From NCBI RefSeq assembly GCF_902498825.1, contig NZ_LR701459.1:3850564-3914563 (forward strand): DNA of 64,000 bases, in the 5' to 3' direction. This DNA comes from Rhizobium sp. EC-SD404. GTDB lineage: Bacteria; Pseudomonadota; Alphaproteobacteria; Rhizobiales; Rhizobiaceae. The notes below the pieces were generated by a model that saw only the letters and a program-made list of their open reading frames with translations, was not told the DNA's origin and did not search any database. The position numbers and the translations under genes were made by a program. Shown in pieces: positions 16,959-26,501 of the stretch. Numbering within the stretch: the first letter of the stretch is position 1; every line of letters begins with the position of its first letter.

Positions 16959-18125
16959 TCAACGGTCGGCGATGAAGGCCTGCAGCCGATCGGCAGCGGC
17001 TGTCACATGGTCGAGGCGTCGCAGGAAGCAGGCGCGGAAAAAGGCCGAGCCACCGGCGCCGAATGCCGTTCCCGGCGCGAGGCCGACTGCGGTGCTGTCG
17101 ACGATGTCGAGCGCAGCCCGTCTTGGATCGTCGATGCCGTCGATGGCGAAGAACGCGTAGAACGCCCCATCCGGCTTGACGAGGCGCACGCGGTTGGTCG
17201 CCAGCAGCGCATCGCAGAAGAGATCACGCGCCTGGCGCGCTCGCTCGACCTGTTCGTCGACGAAGCCATCGCCATGCTCGAGCGCTGCGGCCGCGCCCTG
17301 CTGCAGGAAATGCGGCACGCCCGACGTCGCGTATTGAATGAGGTTTTCCAGCACCTGGCCGAGTTCAGGTGGCGCCGTGATCCACCCCATTCGCCAGCCG
17401 GTCATCGCCCAGTTTTTGGAGAAGGAATTGACGAAGAGGATGCGGTCGCCTTCTTCCCGGATGTCGAAGAAGGACGGCGCGCGACCGCCGGCATAGTAAA
17501 AGCGCGAATAGATTTCGTCCGCCATGATCCACAGGCCGTGGCGCCGCGCGAGATCGAGGATCTGCTTGAGATCGTCGGTCGACGCGCTCCAGCCGGTCGG
17601 GTTGGACGGCGAGTTGACGAAGATCGCCTTGGTACGCGGCGTGATGGACGCTTCGAGCTTGCCGATATCGAGGCTCCAGCCCCGCTCGGTGAACTCGAGA
17701 AGCACAGGCACCGGCTGTGACCCGCTGATGGTTACCGCCGCCGGGAAGTTCGGCCAGGCCGGCGACAGGTAGAGCACCTCTGATCCTGCCGGAACGATCG
17801 CTTCCAGGCCGATGCGGATCGCCTGCATGCCGGAAACTGTGACGTAGAACTCGTTCGCGTCGAAAGATGCGCCAAAATGGCGAGCATGGTAGCGCGCCAG
17901 TTCCTGCCGCAGATTGGGGATGCCACGCTGCCAGGTGTAGAACGTCTCGCCGCGCGTCAGCGAGGCCGACGCGGCCTCTGAGATGAACGCCGGTGTCGGC
18001 TGGTCCCCCTCGCCGACCCAAAGCGCAATCAGCCCTTCACGGCCTCGCCCGTGATTGACGACTTCGACAATCCCGCTTTCCGGCACGGAATGCGCGATCG
18101 GGCTCAGATGGTCCATAAGGGACAT
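16959..18125 (-). CDS. PLP-dependent aminotransferase (class I/II)
   Basis: 388 residues, fold-type I. The PLP lysine is in NSFSKNWAMTGWR and the phosphate/pyridine residues are in NSPSNPTGW and ADEIYSRF. It is related to aspartate/aromatic aminotransferases. The ATG at 18125 (MSLMDHLSPI) has GGAG upstream; nine more in-frame residues upstream lack similarity. It stands alone between an outer-membrane protein and mscL, so the amino-acid substrate cannot be inferred from neighbours. Confidence 0.88.
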   Translation of the reverse strand: MSLMDHLSPIAHSVPESGIVEVVNHGRGREGLIALWVGEGDQPTPAFISEAASASLTRGETFYTWQRGIPNLRQELARYHARHFGASFDANEFYVTVSGMQAIRIGLEAIVPAGSEVLYLSPAWPNFPAAVTISGSQPVPVLLEFTERGWSLDIGKLEASITPRTKAIFVNSPSNPTGWSASTDDLKQILDLARRHGLWIMADEIYSRFYYAGGRAPSFFDIREEGDRILFVNSFSKNWAMTGWRMGWITAPPELGQVLENLIQYATSGVPHFLQQGAAAALEHGDGFVDEQVERARQARDLFCDALLATNRVRLVKPDGAFYAFFAIDGIDDPRRAALDIVDSTAVGLAPGTAFGAGGSAFFRACFLRRLDHVTAAADRLQAFIADR

Positions 18126-18225
18126 GAATGTGCTCCGCCTCTTGATCGGCATTGCCTATCGCGATTCGAGGCGGTGCACACGTCATAAGCACTGATCGAC
18201 GGATCGATGCCGATGATGGACGAAC

Positions 18226-18639
18226 CTACCTCTTCAGCAGGTCCCTGATCTCGGTCAGAAGCAGGATATCGGCGGGCGGAGCGATGTCTTGCGCCGGGTC
18301 TTCCTGCTTGCGGCGAAGCCGGTTCACGCCCTTGACCATCAGGAAGATGATGAAGGCGAGGATGACGAAATTGATCAAGACCGTGAGGAAGTTACCGTAT
18401 GCGAGAACCGCGCCCTGCTCGCGGGCGGCTGCCAGCGTGTTGGCCGTGACGTCGGACGACAGCGGAATGAAGTAGTTCGAAAAATCGACGCCCGAGCCGA
18501 GAACCGCTCCAACGAGCGGCATGACGACATCATCGACAACCGAGGAAACGATCAGACCGAAGGCTCCGCCGATGATGACACCGACTGCCAGGTCCATGAC
18601 GTTGCCACGGGCAATAAACTCCTTGAACTCGTTCAGCAT
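18226..18639 (-). CDS. mscL: Large-conductance mechanosensitive channel
   Basis: 137 residues, standard MscL length. The amphipathic N-terminus [21 protein letters not shown] leads into the pore-lining TM1, followed by a periplasmic loop, TM2 and a cytoplasmic helix ([11 protein letters not shown]). The homopentamer opens under membrane tension to release solutes on hypo-osmotic shock. GGAGGG precedes the ATG. Monocistronic. Confidence 0.97.
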   Translation of the reverse strand: MLNEFKEFIARGNVMDLAVGVIIGGAFGLIVSSVVDDVVMPLVGAVLGSGVDFSNYFIPLSSDVTANTLAAAREQGAVLAYGNFLTVLINFVILAFIIFLMVKGVNRLRRKQEDPAQDIAPPADILLLTEIRDLLKR

Positions 18640-18869
18640 TGACTACCCTCCGTTGGCGGTCGGAAACCCTTCGACCAGGCCGGCGTGCTGGAACCGGCCT
18701 CGCGCAGAATTATCACAAGCAATGGTGCACCACGATACGGTTTCGCGCATGCGGTATGAGTTGCGCACCGTCTTTCGCATGATTTGCGCGAAGTCCGGAT
18801 CGCGATATGCTTTCTTGTAGTCATCGACGGTATGTCTGTCTATGACGACAGGGCGATTGGGGAGGTTGA

Positions 18870-21800
18870 ATGGTCGCCGGCTGGGTCATTTTCTGTTCGG
18901 CGCTGTTTTACATGCTGCTGCTTTTCGCCATTGCGACCTATGGCGACAAGATCGGCATGCGCCCCAAGCGGCGGCTTGCCGGCCGGCCCGTCATTTTTGC
19001 GCTGAGCCTCGCGATCTACTGCACGTCCTGGACCTATTTCGGCTCCGTGGGGCTCGCAACGGAGCGCGGCCTTGAATTTCTCGGGATCTATATCGGCCCG
19101 ATCCTGATGTTCACGATCGGCTTTCCCGTCATCCGGCGCATCGTGCGCCTCGCCAAGGCGGAAAAGATCACCTCCATCGCCGATTTTATAGCGGCGCGCT
19201 ACGGCAAGAACCCGCTGGTTGCCGGCATCGTCGCCTTGATCGCCGTTATCAGCGCCGTCCCCTACATCGCCCTGCAGCTCAAGGCCGTTTCCAGCAGCGT
19301 GACGGCCATCGTCAATGCAAATGGCGCCGGCGGCATTCGCGAGTCCTTCCTCGTCACCGAAATATCGCTGGTCGTCGCCGGAATGCTCGCCGTCTTCGCC
19401 GTGATCTTCGGCACCCGCCATACGGACGCGACCGAGCACCAGGATGGCCTGATCCTCGCCATCGCCATGGAATCGGTCGTCAAGCTCATCGCTTTCACCA
19501 TGGTCGGCCTCTTCGTCGTCTATTGGATCTTCGATTCCCCCGGGGCGCTGTTCGAAGCCGCACAGATGAACGCCCAGGCCGTCGAAGCCATGGCCTACGA
19601 AACCTCGCTCGGCCGTTGGATCCTGCTGACCGTGCTGTCGGCCTTCGCGATCATCCTCCTGCCGCGCCAGTTCCATGTGACCGTCGTGGAAAACCGCACC
19701 CACGACGAACTGAAGACCGCAGCCTTCCTGTTCCCGGCCTATCTGATCGCCATCAATCTCTTCGTGTTGCCGGTCGCGCTCGCCGGCCTCATCGTCTTCG
19801 ACGGCGGCGGAGACGTCGATTTGTATCTGCTTTCCCTGCCGCTCGCTTTCGATGTCCCGGAGCTTACGCTCATCACCTTCATCGGCGGGTTTTCGGCAGC
19901 GACTGCGATGGTCATCGTCGCCTCGGTCGCGATTTCGATCATGATCTCCAACGACATCGTCATGCCGGTGCTGTTGCGCCAGAGTTCGTTCCGCCGCTCG
20001 ATCGCCGGCCGCGATGCCTCCCTGACGATCCTGCGCATCCGTCGAACAGCCATCTTCTTCACCGTGTTCCTCGGCTACTGCTATTTCCGCGCTTCCGATG
20101 TCAGCGGTGGATTGGCGTCCATCGGCCTTCTGTCCTTCGCCGCGATCGCCCAACTCGCGCCAGCGCTTTTCGGTGGCCTCATCTGGCGCGGCGCGAATGC
20201 TCGCGGTGTCGTGGCTGGCCTGATCGGCGGGACGCTTGTCTGGTTCTATCTCCTGTTCATCCCGAGCCTCGGCGGGCCGGAGCAGACCGTCCTGTCGGCC
20301 CAGATCCTGAGTTTCCTGCTTCCGGGAATGGACGCCACTTCGCCGGCCATGGCCGATCCGCTATTGAACGCAACCGTCTTGAGCCTCGGCCTCAATATCC
20401 TGCTCTATGTCGCCGGATCCCTGTCGCGTGATCTCAAGCCGCTCGAGCGGCTGCAGGCGAACGTCTTCATTCCCCAGCGCTCGCTGGCGAACCCCGCCTC
20501 CGGCCGCTGGTCCACCAAGGTGACCGTCAAGGATCTGAAGACCACCATCGCGCGTTATCTGGGCGAGCGGCGCACGGAACGTTCCTTCCATACCTACGAG
20601 ACGACGACCGGCCGCTGGCTGGAACCCCAGTCGGCGGTGGACATGGGCCTGGTGCGGTTTGCCGAACAGCTGCTAGGCAGCGCCATCGGCTCCGCATCCT
20701 CGCGCCTGGTGTTGTCTCTGCTGTTCCAGAAGCACGATGACACCTCAGCCGCCACGGCGAGGCTTCTCGACGAGGCGTCGGAAGCGCTGCAATACAATCG
20801 CGACCTGTTGCAGACGGCGCTCGGCCAGATGGACCAAGGCATCACGGTCTTCGACCATCTCAGCCGGCTGACCGTGTGGAACACGCGCTTTCGCGATCTG
20901 CTCGGATTGCCCGAAGCCGTCGGACAGGTCGGGTTTCCTCTGCGCGAAATCATCGCGATCATGAAGGAGCGCGGCGATATCGAGCCGAAACAGGCCGACA
21001 AGGTGCTGGCCGACTTCATGGTGATGGACAAGGCCTTCGCGCTCGAGCTCGAAAGCCTCGGCCGCATCATCGAAATCCGGTCAAACCCGATGCCGGACAA
21101 GGGCATCGTCACCACCTACGCCGACATCACGCAGCGCGTGAAGGCCGATATCGCCCTCAAGCAGATCAACGAAACGCTGGAGCAGCGCGTCGCCGAGCGC
21201 ACCTTCGAGCTGACGCAAGTGAACGAGCAATTGGCGGAAGCACGAGCAACTGCAGAAGAGGCCAACATCGGCAAGACCCGCTTCCTCGCAGCAGCCGGCC
21301 ACGACATTCTCCAGCCGCTCAATGCCGCCCGGCTCTATTCGTCCGCCCTGGTCGAACGCCTCGACGATACGGCGAACCGGGACCTCGCCACCAACATCGA
21401 TTCCTCACTCGATTCCGTGGAATCGATTCTCGGCGCCGTGCTGGATATCTCCCGTCTTGATACCGGAGCGATGAAGCCACGGTTCTCCGTCGTGGCCCTC
21501 GATGAACTCTTCCGTCGCATTGAAACGGACTTCGCGCCGGTGGCGACCGCCGGCAATCTGCGTTTCAAGGTGATGAAGACGTCGCTCGTCGTGAGAACCG
21601 ACCCCAACCTGCTGCGCCGCCTGATCCAGAATCTCGTCTCGAACGCACTCAAATACACCAAGAGCGGTGGCGTCGTCGTCGGCGCGCGTCGCCGGGGCAA
21701 AGACGTCGAGATCCAGGTGATCGATACGGGCATCGGCATCCCGTCCTCCAAATTCCGCACCGTCTTCAAGGAATTCGCCCGGCTCGAAGAAGGCATACGC

Positions 21801-22376
21801 ACCGCCAGCGGCCTCGGTCTCGGCCTCTCCATCGTCGATCGCATGGCGCGCGTGCTCAATCACCGCGTCAGCCTCAGCTCCGTGTCAGGACGCGGCACCG
21901 ATTTCCGTGTCACGGTCCCGGTTGAGAAGACCAGCCGCGTGGCGACCGCGGAGAAGATCGGTGGCCAAGACATGCGGCCGATGACGAGCCTCGGTGGCTT
22001 GCGCGTTCTCGTGCTGGACAACGAAAAGCGGATCACCGAAGGCATGATCACCTTGCTCTCGGGTTGGGGCTGCTCAGTCTCGGGGTTGCATTCGATCGCC
22101 GATATCGATGCGCTCTCGCCCACTCATCCGGTGCCAGAAGCGCTGATCGTCGATTATCATCTGGATGATGGCGATGGCATCGGGGCGGTCATCCGCCTGC
22201 GCAAGCATTTCGCGGCCGATTTGCCGGCGCTGATGGTCACCGCAGATCGAACGGTCGAGGTGCGGACCATGGCGGACGCCGAGGGCATCGCCATCCAGAA
22301 CAAGCCGGTGCGTCCCGCGGCGCTGCGTGCCTTCCTGACCCGGATCGCCGCTTCGCGTCGTCAGGCGGCGGAATAG
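18870..22376 (+). CDS. Transporter-fused hybrid histidine kinase (CrbS/MxtR type)
   Basis: 1168 residues. A sodium/solute-symporter-like (SLC5) membrane domain occupies about 1-530. A PAS domain (MDQGITVFD...) lies at about 650-755, a short coiled coil follows, then the DHp with phospho-His near 811 (AAGHDILQPLNAAR), HATPase (NLVSNALKYT and GLGLGLSIVD), and a receiver with Asp near 1095 (IVDYHLDDG). This is the CrbS/MxtR architecture, which in other bacteria controls acetate and short-chain carbon use through a NarL-type partner; just such a gene converges 4 bases downstream. ATG at 18870 follows GGGGAGG. Confidence 0.92.
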   Translation: MVAGWVIFCSALFYMLLLFAIATYGDKIGMRPKRRLAGRPVIFALSLAIYCTSWTYFGSVGLATERGLEFLGIYIGPILMFTIGFPVIRRIVRLAKAEKITSIADFIAARYGKNPLVAGIVALIAVISAVPYIALQLKAVSSSVTAIVNANGAGGIRESFLVTEISLVVAGMLAVFAVIFGTRHTDATEHQDGLILAIAMESVVKLIAFTMVGLFVVYWIFDSPGALFEAAQMNAQAVEAMAYETSLGRWILLTVLSAFAIILLPRQFHVTVVENRTHDELKTAAFLFPAYLIAINLFVLPVALAGLIVFDGGGDVDLYLLSLPLAFDVPELTLITFIGGFSAATAMVIVASVAISIMISNDIVMPVLLRQSSFRRSIAGRDASLTILRIRRTAIFFTVFLGYCYFRASDVSGGLASIGLLSFAAIAQLAPALFGGLIWRGANARGVVAGLIGGTLVWFYLLFIPSLGGPEQTVLSAQILSFLLPGMDATSPAMADPLLNATVLSLGLNILLYVAGSLSRDLKPLERLQANVFIPQRSLANPASGRWSTKVTVKDLKTTIARYLGERRTERSFHTYETTTGRWLEPQSAVDMGLVRFAEQLLGSAIGSASSRLVLSLLFQKHDDTSAATARLLDEASEALQYNRDLLQTALGQMDQGITVFDHLSRLTVWNTRFRDLLGLPEAVGQVGFPLREIIAIMKERGDIEPKQADKVLADFMVMDKAFALELESLGRIIEIRSNPMPDKGIVTTYADITQRVKADIALKQINETLEQRVAERTFELTQVNEQLAEARATAEEANIGKTRFLAAAGHDILQPLNAARLYSSALVERLDDTANRDLATNIDSSLDSVESILGAVLDISRLDTGAMKPRFSVVALDELFRRIETDFAPVATAGNLRFKVMKTSLVVRTDPNLLRRLIQNLVSNALKYTKSGGVVVGARRRGKDVEIQVIDTGIGIPSSKFRTVFKEFARLEEGIRTASGLGLGLSIVDRMARVLNHRVSLSSVSGRGTDFRVTVPVEKTSRVATAEKIGGQDMRPMTSLGGLRVLVLDNEKRITEGMITLLSGWGCSVSGLHSIADIDALSPTHPVPEALIVDYHLDDGDGIGAVIRLRKHFAADLPALMVTADRTVEVRTMADAEGIAIQNKPVRPAALRAFLTRIAASRRQAAE

Positions 22377-22380
22377 CGCG

Positions 22381-23058
22381 TCAGTGCGTCGAAGCGCTTT
22401 CGGGAAGCGCGTTCAATCCGCCCATACCGATGCGCGACAGCTGGATGACCGCCTGTGTGCGGCTGTCGACGCCGAGCTTCTGTAAAACCGCTGACACATG
22501 GGCCTTGATCGTGGCTTCCGAAACGCTGAGTTCGTAGGCGATCTGCTTGTTCAGCAGGCCTTCGGCCAGCATGCCGAGCACTCGGCTCTGCTGGGGAGTG
22601 AGCGTTTGCAGGCGGCGGATGAGATCCTGGACTTCGGTGTCCGCTTCCTCGGCCACATCGATCGATGCTGGAACCCAGACTTCGCCATCCAGCACAGCGC
22701 GCACGGCAGCGCGGATGTCTTCGATGCTGGCGGATTTCGGGATGAAGCCAGATGCACCGAGATCGAGCACGCGCCGGATCGTCGCGCCATCGTCCGAAGC
22801 CGACACGATCACGACCGGGAGGCTGACGAACTCCGCACGCAGGGATATGAGCCCCGAAAGGCCGCTTACGCCCGGCATGGCGAGATCGAGCAGCATGATG
22901 TCGGCATCGGGATTGTCGAGAACCGCCTGCCGCGTCGCGTCGAAATCGCCAGACTCGACGATCTCGACGGCGTCACCCAATCCATTGAGCGCCTGCCGCA
23001 ATGCGCCGCGAAACAGCGGGTGGTCATCGGCGATGATGATTGTCGTGTTCGAAGTCAA
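22381..23058 (-). CDS. NarL/LuxR-type response regulator (CrbR/ErdR type)
   Basis: 225 residues. The receiver domain has the acidic pair in IIIADDHP and phospho-Asp58 in LLDLAMPG; the C-terminal LuxR helix-turn-helix starts LTPQQSRVLGMLAEGL and includes SEATIKAHVSAVLQKLGV. It is the likely partner of the convergent transporter-fused kinase. In CrbS/CrbR, MxtR/ErdR and ActJK systems the partner activates acetyl-CoA synthetase genes; none is in this window, so targets are unproven. The start is a TTG at 23058 with GGGAGG 5-6 bases upstream. Confidence 0.9.
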   Translation of the reverse strand: MTSNTTIIIADDHPLFRGALRQALNGLGDAVEIVESGDFDATRQAVLDNPDADIMLLDLAMPGVSGLSGLISLRAEFVSLPVVIVSASDDGATIRRVLDLGASGFIPKSASIEDIRAAVRAVLDGEVWVPASIDVAEEADTEVQDLIRRLQTLTPQQSRVLGMLAEGLLNKQIAYELSVSEATIKAHVSAVLQKLGVDSRTQAVIQLSRIGMGGLNALPESASTH

Positions 23059-23141
23059 ATGCCCCTCCCGACGGCGCTTCGGTTAGACCTCCGCCCGGGC
23101 GCCGACACTGGACGCTAATGCTAGACGCGAACGCCCTGCGT

Positions 23142-23477
23142 TCAAAGCGCTTTCTGGCCTTGTCCACGAACGGACGCAATCGCATGGCCGGCCCACTCCC
23201 GGATTTTGCGCCAACGCACCACGAACCAGAGGGCGGTCCAGAGATTCCCGAGAAATGGAAGCGGCACGCACCAAAGAAGAACGAGCAGCGGTCGCCGCTC
23301 GACGAGCGCGATGATCACACCGAAAAGAAAGAGGCCCAGATAGAGATCCACGAGTGAGACGATCCCCCAGGGATCGGAGGTGAGAAAGCTGCCCGTCGCC
23401 CAGAAATCGCCCGTGAGGCTCGCCCAGACGATGAGCAGCCCGAATGCCAGCCCGAACAATCCAATTATGATCCGCAT
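23142..23477 (-). CDS. Small inner-membrane protein
   Basis: 111 residues with three hydrophobic segments (MRIIIGLFGLAFGLLIVW; LVDLYLGLFLFGVIIAL; LLVLLWCVPLPFLGNLWTAL) and a basic C-terminus, RWRKIREW. The ATG at 23477 has GGGGAGAG upstream; the frame extends further but that part lies inside the divergent hydrolase leader. I do not recognise a characterised family. It could be a small integral membrane protein of the DUF1475/YesK-like kind, but this is uncertain. Confidence 0.65.
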   Translation of the reverse strand: MRIIIGLFGLAFGLLIVWASLTGDFWATGSFLTSDPWGIVSLVDLYLGLFLFGVIIALVERRPLLVLLWCVPLPFLGNLWTALWFVVRWRKIREWAGHAIASVRGQGQKAL

Positions 23478-23572
23478 TTCCGACTCTCCCCGTTCGTACG
23501 ATCCATTGCCATCCGTGAATGCAGCCATATGGTGCGGAGCGACGAGAGCGACAGTGCGGGATGAGGTGTGTG

Positions 23573-24559
23573 ATGAGATCGATGGATTGGCCGGGCCCCG
23601 AAATTTTCGCGCCCGAAAGCATCGATGAGGAAACACGCGCGCTGAATGAGAGCATCCTGGCGCGGCTGGCCGCGGCGCCCGACATCTGGTCGTTCAGCCT
23701 GCCGGAGATCAGAAAGGCGCGCGCTGCCGGACGCGGGTCCTTTCCACTGCCGCCGCCCGACAGCCACACGATCGAACTGACGATCGAGGGGGACGACGGA
23801 AATCCGATCGGACTGCGCGTCATGCATCCGCTGACGCGGGCCCCGCGCGGCACCTATCTGCATTTCCACGGCGGTGGATGGGTGATGGGAACGGCGCGCG
23901 AGAACGACGTTCGTTTGCGGCGCCTGGTCGAAGTGACAGGCTTGTCGGCGATCTCGGTCGACTACCGGCTTGCGCCCGAACACCCCTTTCCCGCTGCCAT
24001 CGACGATTGCCTGACGGCTGCCCTGTGGCTCAACGGCGAAGGCGGAGCGGATTTCGAGCGGTCCGTTCTCGTGATCGGCGGTGAATCGGCCGGCGCGCAT
24101 CTCGCCGTGGCGGTTCTGATCGCGCTGCGTGATCGCTACCGTCTGACGCCGTTCGCAGCCGCCAATCTGACGGCGGGTTGCTTCGATCTGTCTCTGACAC
24201 CGAGCGTGCGCAACTGGGGAACCGACAAGCTTATCCTCAACACCAGGGACGTCGAGAAATTCGTCGAGCATTTCGTGCCGACGACGGTCGACCGGCGCGA
24301 TCCGGCAGTGTCCCCGCTTTACGCGGATCTGACCGACATGCCGCCTGCGCTGTTTTCCTGCGGCACCGCCGATCTCCTCATCGACGACACGCTGTTCATG
24401 GCGTCCCGCTGGCTGGCTGCCGGCAACTTGACCGAGATCGATATCGCTCCGGGCGGATGCCACGTCTTCCAGAGCTTCGAGACACGCTTGGCCGAAGCCA
24501 GTCACGCTCGGATCGAGACCTTCATCAACAGCCGGATCGACGCGGTCTTGTCGAGGTAA
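23573..24559 (+). CDS. Alpha/beta hydrolase, HSL-type esterase/lipase
   Basis: 328 residues. Oxyanion motif HGGGW at 99-103, nucleophile GESAG at 170-174 (Ser172), and candidate acid and His in CGTADLLIDDT and GGCHVFQSF near the C-terminus define the hormone-sensitive-lipase family (Abhydrolase_3). It lacks a signal peptide, so it is a cytoplasmic esterase of unknown substrate. Start chosen at the ATG with GAGG 7 bases upstream; an ATG four codons earlier is possible. Divergent from the small membrane protein. Confidence 0.88.
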   Translation: MRSMDWPGPEIFAPESIDEETRALNESILARLAAAPDIWSFSLPEIRKARAAGRGSFPLPPPDSHTIELTIEGDDGNPIGLRVMHPLTRAPRGTYLHFHGGGWVMGTARENDVRLRRLVEVTGLSAISVDYRLAPEHPFPAAIDDCLTAALWLNGEGGADFERSVLVIGGESAGAHLAVAVLIALRDRYRLTPFAAANLTAGCFDLSLTPSVRNWGTDKLILNTRDVEKFVEHFVPTTVDRRDPAVSPLYADLTDMPPALFSCGTADLLIDDTLFMASRWLAAGNLTEIDIAPGGCHVFQSFETRLAEASHARIETFINSRIDAVLSR

Positions 24560-24563
24560 GCGA

Positions 24564-24968
24564 TCAGGTGCGGGTTCCGTCTTCGGTGGTGCCCAGCTCC
24601 TGCTGGAATTCCTGAATCATGCCGAAGAAGCGGCGCATGAAGCTTTCCATGATGCCCATGGCGCGGTCGATCTCTTCGTCTGGAGGCAAATCGGCCGAGG
24701 ACATCTGTCCGATCCGCTCCTCCAGCGCCGTGACGCGATCCGACAATGCGTCGAGGTCCGTCTCAAAGGCCTGACGATCGTCGGCCGCCAGACGGCACAC
24801 GAGATCCTCTCCCTGCTCGCGGCAGACGGAGACCTCGCCGGTCTGCCGATCCATGCGCACGAACCCGTCTTCGGTACGCTCCATCGAGTAGCGCCCGTCT
24901 TCCTGCGCGACGGCAGGACCGGCCAAAACGCCGACGATCAGTGCGGCGGCGGGAAATTTGTGCAACAT
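24564..24968 (-). CDS. Hypothetical exported protein
   Basis: 134 residues. The signal peptide MLHKFPAAALIVGVLAGPAVAQ is followed by a short domain with two cysteines (VSVCREQGEDLVCRL) that may form a disulfide, then a predicted coiled coil (DLDALSDRVTALEERI) and a Met-rich helix (MESFMRRFFGMIQEFQQEL). GGAGG is correctly placed before the ATG at 24968. Family unknown to me; periplasmic location is inferred. Its stop is 4 bases from the convergent hydrolase stop. Confidence 0.75.
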   Translation of the reverse strand: MLHKFPAAALIVGVLAGPAVAQEDGRYSMERTEDGFVRMDRQTGEVSVCREQGEDLVCRLAADDRQAFETDLDALSDRVTALEERIGQMSSADLPPDEEIDRAMGIMESFMRRFFGMIQEFQQELGTTEDGTRT

Positions 24969-25059
24969 CGTCGCCTCCAATTGCTTAATCTCGGCCACTA
25001 TGCCCATTGAAACGCGTCCGAAATAGGATATCCGGATCGTTACACGCGAAGGGACCCGC

Positions 25060-25407
25060 ATGACAGCACCGATCTACAAGATCGCGCCGCGCCCGCTTTG
25101 GGAAGCAGCTGAAGCGGCCGGCAAATTCGTCGGTGCGCCGATCGATCTCATCGATGGCTATATCCATTTTTCGACAGCCGATCAGGTACGCGAGACGGCA
25201 GCCAAGCATTTTCATGGCCAGGACGACCTGGTGCTCGTTGCCATCGACCCTGCGCAGCTTGGCGATCAGTTGCTCTACGAACCGTCCCGCGGCGGGCAGC
25301 TCTTTCCACATCTCTACACGCCGCTGGAACTGTCCGCTGTCCTGTGGGTCAAGCCGTTGCCGCTCGGGTCCGACGGCGCCCACGTTTTTCCGGTACTGGA
25401 CGCCTGA
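25060..25407 (+). CDS. DUF952 family protein
   Basis: 115 residues, the usual size. Family features include IYKIAPRPLWEAAEAAG, then GYIHFSTADQVRETAAKHF and a C-terminal PHLYTPLELSAV. DUF952 proteins are small, cytoplasmic and uncharacterised. It shares one base with the start of pyrD (TGATG), so the two are translationally coupled, the usual arrangement in rhizobia. Any link to pyrimidine synthesis is only by position. Confidence 0.9.
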   Translation: MTAPIYKIAPRPLWEAAEAAGKFVGAPIDLIDGYIHFSTADQVRETAAKHFHGQDDLVLVAIDPAQLGDQLLYEPSRGGQLFPHLYTPLELSAVLWVKPLPLGSDGAHVFPVLDA

Positions 25408-26501
25408 TGTCTTTCACCGCCGATATCGGCCGTCAGCTTCTGTTCCTGTTGCAGCCGGAAACGGCGCACGGGCTTGCCATCAAAGCGCTGTCGGCAGGCC
25501 TGGTGCCGTCGCCTCCCCCGATGCGCGACAAGCGGCTCGAGACCCGCGTCGCCAATCTTGTCCTTCCGAACCCGATCGGCATGGCCGCCGGCTTCGACAA
25601 GGATGCGGAAGTCCCGAATGCCCTTCTGAAGCTCGGCTTCGGCTTCGTCGAGATCGGCACCGTGACCCCGAAGCCGCAGGCTGGCAATCCGCAGCCCCGC
25701 ATCTTCCGGCTGCCGGAGGACGAAGCCGTGATCAACCGGCTCGGCTTCAACAATCAGGGGCATGAAGCTGCGTTAGCCAGGCTCAAGAAGCGCTCGCGGC
25801 GGGCCGGCATCGTTGGCGTGAACATCGGCGCCAACAAGGACAGCGACGATCGCGTCGCCGACTACGCCGCCGGCATCAAGACCTTCGCCACCGTCGCCGA
25901 CTACTTCACGATCAATGTCTCGTCACCGAACACACCCGGCCTGCGCGACCTGCAGGCGCGCGAAAGCCTGGCCGAACTGCTGAAATCGGTGACCGCTGCA
26001 CGCGAGGCTGCCGCCAGCATCACGGGCAAGCGTCTGTCGGTGTTCCTCAAGATCGCGCCGGATCTGGACGAAGCCGCGCTCGACGATGTCGCGGAAATGG
26101 CGCTGGCCCATGCCATCGAAGGCGTCATCGTGTCCAACACGACCCTGTCGCGCGATGGACTGACCGAGAGCGACAAGGCACGCGAGACGGGCGGTCTTTC
26201 CGGTCGCCCGCTATTTGAGCGCTCCACCATCATGCTGGCCCGGCTGCGTCGGCGTGTCGGAACGAGCCTCGTTCTCATCGGCGTCGGCGGCGTCGATTCT
26301 GCAGAAGCGGCCCTGACGAAGATCAAGGCAGGTGCCGATCTGGTGCAACTCTACACAGGCCTCATCTATCGCGGCCCGGCGATCGCGCACGACATCACCA
26401 AAGGCCTGGTGGAACGCCTCGATGCCGACGGCGTCGCCGTCATCGCCGATTACCGCGATACCGAAGTGGATGCCTGGGCGGATCTCGCGCTCACCGCCTG
26501 A
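25407..26501 (+). CDS. pyrD: Dihydroorotate dehydrogenase (quinone), class 2
   Basis: Oxidises dihydroorotate to orotate in pyrimidine synthesis, passing electrons to the quinone pool at the inner membrane. 364 residues. The N-terminal amphipathic helix (RQLLFLLQPETAHGLAIKAL) is diagnostic for class 2 membrane association. FMN and substrate motifs GMAAGFDKDAE, NQGHEAAL and the catalytic-Ser region NVSSPNTPGL are present. The start overlaps the DUF952 stop. The last 11 bases overlap the convergent MATE gene. Confidence 0.96.
   Translation: MSFTADIGRQLLFLLQPETAHGLAIKALSAGLVPSPPPMRDKRLETRVANLVLPNPIGMAAGFDKDAEVPNALLKLGFGFVEIGTVTPKPQAGNPQPRIFRLPEDEAVINRLGFNNQGHEAALARLKKRSRRAGIVGVNIGANKDSDDRVADYAAGIKTFATVADYFTINVSSPNTPGLRDLQARESLAELLKSVTAAREAAASITGKRLSVFLKIAPDLDEAALDDVAEMALAHAIEGVIVSNTTLSRDGLTESDKARETGGLSGRPLFERSTIMLARLRRRVGTSLVLIGVGGVDSAEAALTKIKAGADLVQLYTGLIYRGPAIAHDITKGLVERLDADGVAVIADYRDTEVDAWADLALTA

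Noticed and set aside
18840..20153. 437-codon minus-strand frame rich in Asp/Gly/Arg opposite the hybrid kinase
   Set aside because: Low-complexity shadow of the SLC5-domain coding region.
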